From positions 1 through 7,337 of the forward strand of contig CACZNW010000186.1 in assembly GCA_902782595.1 (NCBI GenBank): DNA of 7,337 nt. Direction: 5' to 3'. This document shows positions 1-5,468 of the stretch, piece after piece (within the stretch, counting starts at the first letter, position 1; every line of letters begins with the position of its first letter). The notes beneath the pieces were generated by a model that made no database searches, was not told where the DNA came from, and saw only the letters and a program-made list of their open reading frames with translations. Position numbers and translations under genes: made by a program. This DNA is from an uncultured Methanobrevibacter sp. (GTDB lineage: Archaea; Methanobacteriota; Methanobacteria; Methanobacteriales; Methanobacteriaceae).

Positions 1-1
1 A

Positions 2-124
2 CCGACTGTTCAAAGACTTACCCGGGAAGGTCTTAGGGAACTTTCAAAAACTTCTGTACCTATTGCTGAATATGAAGGGTTTTTTGCACATGCAAATTCA
101 TTCAAAACAAGATTAAGGGATTGA
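2..124 (+). CDS. hisD: Histidinol dehydrogenase, C-terminal end (partial, 5' cut by window edge)
   Basis: Only the last 40 codons are present, in the frame that starts at base 2 and ends at TGA 122-124. The fragment reads like the HisD tail: a VQRLTREGLREL stretch, then AEYEGFFAHANSFKTRLRD. HisD catalyses the last two steps of histidine synthesis, oxidising L-histidinol to L-histidine with two NAD+ in the cytoplasm. By family knowledge, the His in the FAH segment (fragment residue 30, codon 89-91) aligns with the C-terminal zinc ligand of the E. coli enzyme (His419), and the Glu five residues before it (residue 25) aligns with the conserved Glu414. The frame is intact up to the stop, so the gene probably continues normally upstream. 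It is separated from aspS by a T-rich terminator zone, so the two are unlikely to share one transcript. The assignment rests on a short but characteristic tail. Confidence 0.85.
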   Translation, partial: PTVQRLTREGLRELSKTSVPIAEYEGFFAHANSFKTRLRD

Positions 125-190
125 TTATTTATAGTTTAAATGGCTGAATCGGAATGTTTAAAAAAATTTTTCATTTACTTTAAAACCTTA

Positions 191-231
191 ATTCTCTTTT
201 TTCCTTTTTATTCTTCTTATTTTTTATTTTT
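191..231 (+). terminator. Oligo-T terminator zone after hisD
   Basis: The plus strand carries a dense series of T tracts: T6 at 197-202, T5 at 205-209, T6 at 220-225 and T5 at 227-231. Archaeal RNA polymerase terminates at oligo-dT on the non-template strand without needing a hairpin, so this is a good candidate for the end of the hisD transcript, about 70-100 bases after the stop codon. No strong hairpin is visible in front of it. Confidence 0.6.
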
Positions 232-288
232 AAACTCTCAAAGCACTTAATTTCAAAAAATATTTATTTTTTTAATTAATTAGTTAAC

Positions 289-296
289 TTTATATA
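289..296 (+). promoter_or_regulatory. Strong archaeal TATA box (TTTATATA) far upstream of aspS
   Basis: TTTATATA at 289-296 is the best match in the window to the archaeal TATA consensus. Archaeal transcription normally starts about 22-27 bases after the box centre, which puts a start near 316-322, exactly where a perfect hairpin begins (320). A transcript from here would carry about 130 bases before the aspS start codon, long for this kind of genome, or it could end at the T7 run 400-406 as a small RNA. The purine-rich BRE expected just upstream is weak (GTTAAC). Confidence 0.5.
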
Positions 297-301
297 TTAT
301 G

Positions 302-319
302 TTAATCTAATTTAATCTA
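302..319 (+). repeat. Tandem direct repeat of TTAATCTA with 10-bp period, possible operator
   Basis: The 8-mer TTAATCTA occurs at 302-309 and again at 312-319. The 10-base period places both copies on the same face of the helix. They lie between the TATA box at 289-296 and its predicted start site, where a bound repressor would block archaeal polymerase recruitment. The operator role is an inference from geometry; in AT-rich DNA a chance repeat is possible. Confidence 0.35.
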
Positions 320-394
320 GAATATGAGTTTTCATATTCGCCACTTTCTAATAAAAGAACTTAAATTTGTCTAGTTGGTTTAAAAAACTCGGAC
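320..394 (+). ncRNA. Candidate structured leader or small RNA (two hairpins) upstream of aspS
   Basis: Two stem-loops can be read directly. The first is a perfect 8-bp stem, GAATATGA 320-327 with TCATATTC 332-339, closed by a 4-base loop GTTT. The second pairs GTCTAGTT 369-376 with AACT 386-389 and GGAC 391-394 around a single bulged C at 390 (one G-U pair), with an 8-base loop. The T7 run 400-406 follows five bases later. With the TATA box at 289-296, the predicted RNA would start at the foot of the first hairpin and end about 85 bases later. It could be an independent small RNA, or an aspS leader that can terminate prematurely. I recognise no known riboswitch or RNA family, and there is no tRNA or rRNA here. 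Expression is not shown by sequence. Confidence 0.3.
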
Positions 395-399
395 AATAC

Positions 400-406
400 T
401 TTTTTT
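400..406 (+). terminator. T7 run after leader hairpin (possible terminator or attenuator)
   Basis: Seven consecutive T residues lie five bases after the bulged hairpin 369-394 and about 50 bases before the aspS start codon. Oligo-T alone can stop archaeal polymerase, so this could end a short leader RNA. It also lies just upstream of a second TATA-like element, so it could separate the two transcription units. Confidence 0.35.
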
Positions 407-417
407 AAAGTTATATT
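407..417 (+). promoter_or_regulatory. Candidate proximal promoter of aspS (AAAG + TTATATT)
   Basis: AAAG at 407-410 resembles the purine-rich BRE and TTATATT at 411-417 a TATA box. A start 22-27 bases downstream would fall near 437-442, just ahead of the ribosome binding site at 444-450, giving a very short leader. It is a weaker TATA match than 289-296, but its spacing to the gene is better. Confidence 0.35.
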
Positions 418-443
418 GATTAATTTTTTTTCTATATAACCTC

Positions 444-450
444 GAGGTGA
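444..450 (+). promoter_or_regulatory. Ribosome binding site that selects a TTG start for aspS
   Basis: GAGGTGA at 444-450 matches the anti-Shine-Dalgarno of archaeal 16S rRNA. It physically overlaps the possible GTG start at 447-449, so it cannot serve that codon. It lies five bases before TTG 456-458, a normal spacing, which favours TTG as the true start. Confidence 0.65.
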
Positions 451-455
451 ATAAT

Positions 456-1775
456 TTGCAAGGTTTATTAAACGATTGGAGAAGAACAAACTACGCTAGT
501 GGATGTACTCCTGAAATAGCAGGCAGTGACATTACCATCATGGGTTGGGTGCACGAAATCCGTGATTTCGGCGGAATCATGTTTGTTATCATACGTGACG
601 TTACCGGTAGGGTTCAAGTTACAGCTCCAAGCAAAAAAGTAGATGAAAACATAATGGAAGAATTAAGAGAATTAAGAAAAGAATCTGTTGTAGCAATTAA
701 AGGTTTAGTACAGGAAGCAGGAAAAGCACCAAACGGTGTTGAAATCATTCCAAAAGAAATTAAAATCTTAAACCTGGCCAATCAGCCTTTACCAATGGAC
801 CCAACAGAAAAAGTTAAAGCAGGAATAGATACCAGATTGGATTCCAGATTTTTAGATATCAGAAAAGATAATGTTTCTGCAATTTTTAAAATCAAAGGTC
901 AGATGTTCCATACTATCAGAGATTTCTTTTATGATAATGGATTTTATGAAATCAACACTCCTAAACTTGTAGCTTCAGCTACTGAAGGAGGAACAGAATT
1001 ATTCCCAATCACTTACTTTGAAAAAGAGGCATTTCTCGGCCAGTCTCCACAATTATACAAACAGATGATGATGGCTTCAGGAATGGATAAGGTATTTGAA
1101 ATCGGTCAGATTTTCAGAGCCGAAGAGCATGATACATTAAGACACCTGAATGAAGCGGTTTCTATAGATGCCGAAGTTTCATTTGCCGATGATGTAGATG
1201 TAATGAAAATCTTAAACGACATGCTTATCAACGTTTTAAAAGATGTTAATGAACACTGCAGCGAAGAATTGGATATTTTAGGTCACAAACTTGAAGTGCC
1301 AACTGGTGATTTCCCTGTTGTTACCTATGATGAAGCAGTGGATATTGTAAACTCCAAAGATGTAAGTATGGAATGGGGAGAAGACTTATCCCGTGAAGCT
1401 GAAAAAGCTTTAGGCGAAACTATGGGAGGATTTTATTTCTTAACCAGATGGCCTTCTGAAATCAAACCGTTTTACGTAATGCCTGTTGAAGGCGAAGAAC
1501 AATATTCTCATGCATTCGATTTAATGTACAATAACTTGGAGTTATCTTCAGGTGCTACCCGTGTACATCAATATGATTTACTTGTAAAACAAATCGAAGA
1601 AAGAGGATTAAACCCTGCAGGATTTGGAAGTTACCTCAAAGCATTTGAATACGGTATGCCTCCTCATGCAGGATGGGGTGTAGGTGCTGACAGGTTAACT
1701 ATGGTACTTACAGGATCTGAAAACATCCGTGAATGTGTACTCTTCCCAAGAGACAGACACAGATTAACTCCATAG
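456..1775 (+). CDS. aspS: Aspartyl-tRNA synthetase, archaeal type, predicted non-discriminating (Asp/Asn)
   Basis: A class II synthetase that activates aspartate with ATP and charges tRNA in the cytoplasm. Counting from the TTG start (439 residues, normal for archaea; add 3 for the GTG start at 447), an N-terminal OB-fold anticodon domain (about 10-105, with MGWVHEIRD) precedes the catalytic domain. The latter has motif 1 near 155-170, the ATEGGTELF loop near 175-183, QSPQLYKQ near 196-203, motif 2 with FRAEEHDTLRHLNE near 220-233, and motif 3 with GVGADRL near 408-414, ending in LFPRDRHRLTP. At the two anticodon-domain positions where the Asn-rejecting Thermococcus enzyme has Trp and Lys, this protein has His33 (codon 552-554) and Pro92 (codon 729-731), the pattern known from methanogen enzymes that also charge tRNA-Asn. 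The start is chosen from the ribosome binding site at 444-450. A flavoprotein gene follows after 6 bases. Family call is firm; tRNA specificity is inferred. Confidence 0.96.
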   Translation: MQGLLNDWRRTNYASGCTPEIAGSDITIMGWVHEIRDFGGIMFVIIRDVTGRVQVTAPSKKVDENIMEELRELRKESVVAIKGLVQEAGKAPNGVEIIPKEIKILNLANQPLPMDPTEKVKAGIDTRLDSRFLDIRKDNVSAIFKIKGQMFHTIRDFFYDNGFYEINTPKLVASATEGGTELFPITYFEKEAFLGQSPQLYKQMMMASGMDKVFEIGQIFRAEEHDTLRHLNEAVSIDAEVSFADDVDVMKILNDMLINVLKDVNEHCSEELDILGHKLEVPTGDFPVVTYDEAVDIVNSKDVSMEWGEDLSREAEKALGETMGGFYFLTRWPSEIKPFYVMPVEGEEQYSHAFDLMYNNLELSSGATRVHQYDLLVKQIEERGLNPAGFGSYLKAFEYGMPPHAGWGVGADRLTMVLTGSENIRECVLFPRDRHRLTP

Positions 1776-1781
1776 ATAAAT

Positions 1782-2981
1782 ATGGAAGAATATGATATAG
1801 CTATTATTGGTGGTGGACCGGCAGGAATCATGGCGGCTATTGCAGCCAGTCAGAATTCCTCTAGCGTAATATTGCTTGAAAAGAACTCCTCACTAGGCCG
1901 TAAGTTATTGCTCACCGGCGGTGGAAGATGCAATATTACCAACAACAAACCAATAAAAAAGCTATTATCTTTTTTTAATAATAAAAACTTTTTAAAACAC
2001 TCTTTTTACTCATTTACCAATAACGACTTATTTTCATTATTTGATTTTGATTTTATAACAGAAGATGATGACAGGGTTTTCCCCGTAAGTGGAAAATCAG
2101 TTGATGTCTTAAAAGGTCTAAGTGATAAGCTGGAGAATGTGGTTATAAGTTATAACTTTGAAGTTAAAACAATCACTGACGGGTTTGTTATAAATGATAA
2201 GTTAAAAGCGGATAAGATTATCCTGGCTACGGGTGGTGTAACCTATCCCCAAACCGGATGCAGTAAGGATAATTATTTTTTAACCTCACAGCCAATAACA
2301 GACATCAAATATGGTCTAAGTCCTTTAATAACATGTAATGATTTGTCGGGTATTGCAGGAGTTACTTTGAAGGATGTTGTTGTGAGTTATAACAAATCAA
2401 AAGTCAGGGGAAATGTTTTAATTTCCCACATAGGTTTAACAGGTCCTGCCATCATCAACTTAAGCAATGAAATATCAAGGGATATAAGTTATAACTTATT
2501 GGAAGGGGATGTTGATTTGGACTTGGTGATTGGTATTGATTTATGTCCTGATTTTTCACATGAGGAGTTGCTTGATAAATTTACAAATGATTTTCAGACC
2601 AGAGGCAAAACCCATCTGAAAAATTACCTGAAAAACTTTTTGACAAACAGTTTCATAGATTATTTTTTAAACCAGGTCAGTTTAAACTGCGATTTGGAAT
2701 TATCAAGAGTCAATAAAAAAAGCAAAAACAGATTAATTGAAAATTTAAAGAGATTTACTTTTAAAATAACAGGTTTTAATGGTGATTTGGCTAAAATAAC
2801 AATTGGAGGAGTTGATTTGACAAATGTTAACTCCAAAACAATGGAGTCAACTCTAATTCCCAATTTATATTTTGCAGGCGAGATTTTAAATTTACATGGA
2901 CCCACCGGAGGATATAATTTAAAAATAGCATTTTCAACCGGTTATCTGGCAGGATTGTCTGCCAGTAAAAAAGTCATCTAA
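1782..2981 (+). CDS. HI0933/BaiN (YhiN)-family FAD-dependent oxidoreductase, substrate unknown
   Basis: A 399-residue flavoprotein, the usual length for this family. The N-terminal Rossmann motif GGGPAG (residues 10-15) leads to an acidic residue at the end of strand 2 (Glu33), then the family-specific block LGRKLLLTGGGRCNITN (38-54). A second FAD-contact motif ATGGVTYPQTG begins at 149. The C-terminal block FAGEILNLHGPTGGYNL (from about 364) is the typical FAD-binding end of the family. No signal peptide or membrane segment is seen, so it is probably cytoplasmic. Family members are usually annotated only as NAD(P)/FAD-dependent or aminoacetone-oxidase-like proteins, and the archaeal role is not established. 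The ATG lies 6 bases after the aspS stop with no GGTGA-like site, so translation probably depends on reinitiation after aspS. The Rossmann motif so close to the ATG supports this start. The gene is richer in Asn, Phe and Lys than its neighbours and carries a repeated 15-mer (see findings). A terminator follows at 3013-3035. Confidence 0.88.
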   Translation: MEEYDIAIIGGGPAGIMAAIAASQNSSSVILLEKNSSLGRKLLLTGGGRCNITNNKPIKKLLSFFNNKNFLKHSFYSFTNNDLFSLFDFDFITEDDDRVFPVSGKSVDVLKGLSDKLENVVISYNFEVKTITDGFVINDKLKADKIILATGGVTYPQTGCSKDNYFLTSQPITDIKYGLSPLITCNDLSGIAGVTLKDVVVSYNKSKVRGNVLISHIGLTGPAIINLSNEISRDISYNLLEGDVDLDLVIGIDLCPDFSHEELLDKFTNDFQTRGKTHLKNYLKNFLTNSFIDYFLNQVSLNCDLELSRVNKKSKNRLIENLKRFTFKITGFNGDLAKITIGGVDLTNVNSKTMESTLIPNLYFAGEILNLHGPTGGYNLKIAFSTGYLAGLSASKKVI

Positions 2982-3012
2982 TATGGATCAAACCATGATT
3001 TCTACATTGTCC

Positions 3013-3035
3013 AACCATTGTTTGTATGGTTTTTT
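3013..3035 (+). terminator. Hairpin plus T6 terminator after the flavoprotein gene
   Basis: AACCAT 3013-3018 pairs with ATGGTT 3026-3031 around a 7-base loop, and the stem runs into TTTTTT at 3030-3035. This is the expected end of the aspS-flavoprotein transcript, about 30 bases after the stop codon. A second T6 run at 3050-3055 could act as back-up. A copy of AACCAT at 2991-2996 could compete for the same partner strand. Confidence 0.65.
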
Positions 3036-3062
3036 CTTTCTAAAAATTATTTTTTGATGAAA

Positions 3063-3089
3063 GATAATTATCACTAAACAAAATATTTA
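3063..3089 (+). promoter_or_regulatory. Candidate promoter of the cbiC-hemL-signal peptidase-argS cluster with upstream palindrome
   Basis: AATATTTA at 3082-3089, preceded by A-rich sequence, is a plausible TATA box. A start 22-27 bases downstream would fall at about 3108-3114, within a few bases of the cbiC ATG at 3117, implying a leaderless or nearly leaderless mRNA. This agrees with the absence of a ribosome binding site before cbiC. A perfect 10-bp palindrome, GATAATTATC at 3063-3072, lies about 10 bases upstream of the box and could be a regulator site. Both assignments come from position and pattern only. Confidence 0.4.
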
Positions 3090-3116
3090 ACAATATTAGA
3101 ATATATAACTAACATT

Positions 3117-3746
3117 ATGACAGACAAAATGTTCATGGGTGCATCAACTAAACAAGGTTTGGATATTGCAAACAAAAGTCGAGAAATTATCCGTGGCCTT
3201 ATTGGTGATGATGTCAGAGATTTACAACCTGTTGAAAGAGACATCGTTGAAAGGATTGTTCACTCAACTGCAGATCCTGAATATGCAAAATTAGTGAAAA
3301 TTAGCCATGATTTTGTAGATGCAGCTATGACTTCCCTTAAAAATAATGAAACGATTTTGACCGATATCAATATGGTTAAATATGGTATTACAAGATATGA
3401 CGGGGAAGTTGAGTGTTACATTAAAAACGAAGAAGTAGTTAAAATTGCAAAAGAAAATCAGATTACAAGAGCGGCTGCTGCTATGAGGTATGCTGCCGGC
3501 AATGACTTTGAAGGTATTGTTGTTTCAGGCAATGCTCCGACTGCTGTTTTTGAAGCGATGGATTTATACCAAAAAGGTGAAATGAATCTTAAAGCTATTG
3601 TAGGAGTTCCGGTTGGTTTTGTAGGTGCGGCTGATTCAAAAGAGGCACTGCACAATTCCGATATTCCAAATATTATTGTTGAAGGGCCAAAAGGCGGAAC
3701 ACCAATTGCAGTGGCTTGTGTAAACTCATTAATACAACATTTATAA
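3117..3746 (+). CDS. cbiC: Cobalt-precorrin-8 methylmutase (precorrin-8X methylmutase family)
   Basis: CbiC/CobH moves the methyl group from C-11 to C-12 of the corrin ring, turning (cobalt-)precorrin-8 into (cobalt-)cobyrinate-level product. Methanogens insert cobalt early, so the cobalt form of the reaction is expected. The 209 residues match the family length. Visible family signatures are GASTKQGLDIA near the N-terminus (8-18), ERIVHSTADPE (45-55) with His49 aligning to the catalytic His of CobH, SGNAPTA (137-143), GVPVGFVGAADSKEAL (from 163) and GPKGGTPIAVACVNSLI at the C-terminus. No membrane segment is present. The ATG at 3117 has no Shine-Dalgarno sequence; in-frame ATGs at residues 5 and 7 are possible alternatives. 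hemL begins 11 bases after the stop, so an early step (5-aminolevulinate formation) and a late step of tetrapyrrole synthesis appear to be co-transcribed, which suits the high corrinoid and F430 demand of a methanogen. Confidence 0.95.
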   Translation: MTDKMFMGASTKQGLDIANKSREIIRGLIGDDVRDLQPVERDIVERIVHSTADPEYAKLVKISHDFVDAAMTSLKNNETILTDINMVKYGITRYDGEVECYIKNEEVVKIAKENQITRAAAAMRYAAGNDFEGIVVSGNAPTAVFEAMDLYQKGEMNLKAIVGVPVGFVGAADSKEALHNSDIPNIIVEGPKGGTPIAVACVNSLIQHL

Positions 3747-3757
3747 GTGTGATAATA

Positions 3758-5032
3758 ATGTATTCTGAAGAATTATTTAGCGAATCAAAAAAATATTTCC
3801 CGGGCGGGGTAAATTCACCTGTAAGAGCCTTCAAGCCTTATCCGTTTTTTGTTAAAAGTGCCGGAGGGTCTAAACTTACAGATGCAGATGGTCAGTCATA
3901 CATTGACTACTGTTTGGCCTATGGTCCTTTGATATTGGGACATGCCAATCCGAAGGTAGTAAGGGAAGTTTCCAATCAGTTAACTATGGGTACTGCATAT
4001 GGTACTCCGACAGAAAATGAAATTAAATTGGCAAAAGAGGTTGTTGACAGAATACCTTCTGCTGAAATGGTAAGATTTTGTAACAGCGGTACTGAAGCTA
4101 CCATGAGTGCTATTAGGCTTGCAAGAGGTTTTACAGGAAGAGATAAAATTGTTAAATTTGAAGGGGCATATCATGGAGCACATGATTATGTACTTGTAAA
4201 AGGTGGTTCCGGAGCTGCAACATTGCCGGACTCTCCAGGAATTCCCGAAGACACTACTAAAAATACTTTATCTGTTCCATTCAATGACGAAGAGGCTCTA
4301 ACTGATTTGATTGAAAAAGAAGGTGAAAACATTGCCTGTATTATTATGGAAGTAGTTATGGGTAATGTTGGATGTATTGAACCTAAACCAGGATTTTTAG
4401 AGTTTATAAGAAAAATTACTGAAGAAAATAATATAATTTTAATTTTTGATGAAGTCATAACAGGTTTTAGAGCTTCACGCGGAGGAGCACAGCAGTATTA
4501 TGGTGTAACTCCCGATTTAACTACATTAGGTAAAATTGTTGGTGGAGGTCTTCCAATGGGGGCTTTCTGTGGTAAAGCGGAAATCATGGAACTGATTGCA
4601 CCGCAGGGACCGGTTTATCAGGCAGGTACATTTTCCGGCAATCCCATATCTGTTCAGGCTGGTATTTCCACTTTAACTCAGTTGGATGACGGATTTTATA
4701 AAGAGCTGGAACGTAAAGGAAACTTCCTTAGAGGAAATATTGCATCAATCATTGATGATGAGGAATATAACATCCAGCCTGTAGGTCTTGCTTCAATGTT
4801 TCAGATTTATTTCAATCCTGCACCGGTTTGTAATTATGCTGATGCACAGGCATCTGATAGAAGACAATTCCTCAGATACTTTAAAACCTTATTAAAACAA
4901 GGTGTTTTTATCCCTCCATCTCAGTTTGAATGTAATTTCATTTCAAATGCACATAGTATGGAGGACTTACAGAAGACTTCTGATGCTATTGAATTAGCTT
5001 TGGAAGCAGCATTCAAAAAAAGAAGAAGGTAA
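3758..5032 (+). CDS. hemL: Glutamate-1-semialdehyde 2,1-aminomutase
   Basis: A PLP enzyme of aminotransferase class III that converts glutamate-1-semialdehyde to 5-aminolevulinate, the last step of the C5 route from glutamyl-tRNA and precursor to corrinoids, F430, siroheme and heme. The protein is 424 residues, normal for the family. It begins with the family N-terminus SEELFSESKKYFPGGVNSPVRAF. SGTEA (110-114) belongs to the cofactor phosphate-binding region, FEGAYHG (134-140) is typical of HemL, FDEVITGFR has Asp231 for the PLP ring nitrogen, and LGKIVGGGLPMGAF has Lys259 as the Schiff-base lysine, matching Lys265 of the E. coli enzyme. The reading frame is open back to 3716, but the ATG at 3758 is chosen because GTGTGAT (3747-3753) lies just before it, the upstream part would overlap cbiC, and family proteins start here. 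The signal peptidase ATG follows after 5 bases. Confidence 0.97.
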   Translation: MYSEELFSESKKYFPGGVNSPVRAFKPYPFFVKSAGGSKLTDADGQSYIDYCLAYGPLILGHANPKVVREVSNQLTMGTAYGTPTENEIKLAKEVVDRIPSAEMVRFCNSGTEATMSAIRLARGFTGRDKIVKFEGAYHGAHDYVLVKGGSGAATLPDSPGIPEDTTKNTLSVPFNDEEALTDLIEKEGENIACIIMEVVMGNVGCIEPKPGFLEFIRKITEENNIILIFDEVITGFRASRGGAQQYYGVTPDLTTLGKIVGGGLPMGAFCGKAEIMELIAPQGPVYQAGTFSGNPISVQAGISTLTQLDDGFYKELERKGNFLRGNIASIIDDEEYNIQPVGLASMFQIYFNPAPVCNYADAQASDRRQFLRYFKTLLKQGVFIPPSQFECNFISNAHSMEDLQKTSDAIELALEAAFKKRRR

Positions 5033-5037
5033 TATTT

Positions 5038-5463
5038 ATGGAAATAGACTTTAAAGAAGTTGTATCATATGTAATTATTCTTATAATTGTTTTAATTGCT
5101 GCCCAACACTTAAATGTTGTTGTTTCAGGAAGTATGGAACCGGCATTTTACAGGGGAGATATTGTTTTAGTTGAAAAGGCAAATTTCCTGGGTATTAATG
5201 AATTCGACCCGGAATCTGTTGAGGTTGGGGATGTCGTGGTTTATAATGCGGCATGGTATGACCAGCCTGTAATTCATAGAATTATTAATATTACGGATAT
5301 TAATGGAACTACGATGTATGTGATAAAAGGGGATAATAACGACCGTCCTGATCCTTATTACGTTAAAGCGGATCAGATTCAGGAAAAAGTTGTAACATTA
5401 GGAGATAATCTAGTTGTTATTCCGAAAATTGGTTATCTTTCCATCTGGTTAAGAGGTTTATAA
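5038..5463 (+). CDS. Signal peptidase I, archaeal/ER type (peptidase family S26B)
   Basis: A membrane-bound serine protease that removes signal peptides from exported proteins. The 141-residue chain starts with one hydrophobic segment (about 8-22), which anchors it with the catalytic domain outside the membrane. The nucleophile is Ser32 in SGSMEPAFYRGD. Box D equivalent VIHRI contains His80 where bacterial enzymes carry Lys, so this is the Ser-His-Asp type known from archaea and the eukaryotic Sec11 subunit. The acidic residues are in KGDNNDRPDP (Asp99, Asp102, Asp105). GDIVLV and GDVVVY are usual structural segments. There is no second C-terminal membrane helix, and the protein is at the short end for the family. 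The ATG lies 5 bases after the hemL stop; AGGTAAT (5027-5033) inside the hemL end may serve as a weak ribosome binding site. Linkage to biosynthetic and tRNA-charging genes looks like operon packing rather than a shared pathway. Confidence 0.92.
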   Translation: MEIDFKEVVSYVIILIIVLIAAQHLNVVVSGSMEPAFYRGDIVLVEKANFLGINEFDPESVEVGDVVVYNAAWYDQPVIHRIINITDINGTTMYVIKGDNNDRPDPYYVKADQIQEKVVTLGDNLVVIPKIGYLSIWLRGL

Positions 5464-5468
5464 TTATT

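Larger units (their letters stand above)
125..446. other. hisD-aspS intergenic region (about 320 bases, no convincing protein gene)
   Basis: This very AT-rich stretch contains no credible coding region. In order it holds a pyrimidine-rich run with several T5-T6 tracts (terminator for hisD), a TTTATATA box, a tandem TTAATCTA repeat, a perfect 8-bp hairpin, a second hairpin with one bulge, a T7 run, a second TATA-like element preceded by AAAG, and the aspS ribosome binding site. The parts are listed separately. A 36-codon reading frame at 140-250 is low-complexity and has no ribosome binding site. Confidence 0.8.

Noticed and set aside
140..250. 36-codon plus-strand reading frame between hisD and aspS
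   Set aside because: No ribosome binding site, low-complexity Phe/Leu-rich translation produced by the pyrimidine-rich terminator zone, and no resemblance to a known protein.
302..319. TTAATCTA pair as the start of a CRISPR or iteron array
   Set aside because: Only two 8-base copies with 2-base spacing; there are no further units and no spacer-like sequences.
320..406. tRNA gene or known riboswitch in the aspS leader
   Set aside because: No cloverleaf, T-loop or CCA-end pattern and no recognised riboswitch core; only two simple hairpins are visible.
447..455. GTG at 447 as the aspS start
   Set aside because: The codon lies inside the ribosome binding site GAGGTGA; TTG 456 has the right spacing.
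2660..2905. Minus-strand open frame inside the flavoprotein gene, and similar antisense frames inside cbiC, hemL and argS
   Set aside because: Each lies wholly within a well-supported gene on the other strand, has no ribosome binding site of note and no recognisable protein family.
3100..3109. AATATATAAC before cbiC as its TATA box
   Set aside because: It ends only about 7 bases before the ATG, so the start site would fall inside the coding region; the box at 3082-3089 fits better.
3716..3757. GTG at 3716 as the hemL start (14 extra residues)
   Set aside because: The extension overlaps the end of cbiC, does not resemble HemL N-termini, and ATG 3758 has a GTGTGAT element just before it.
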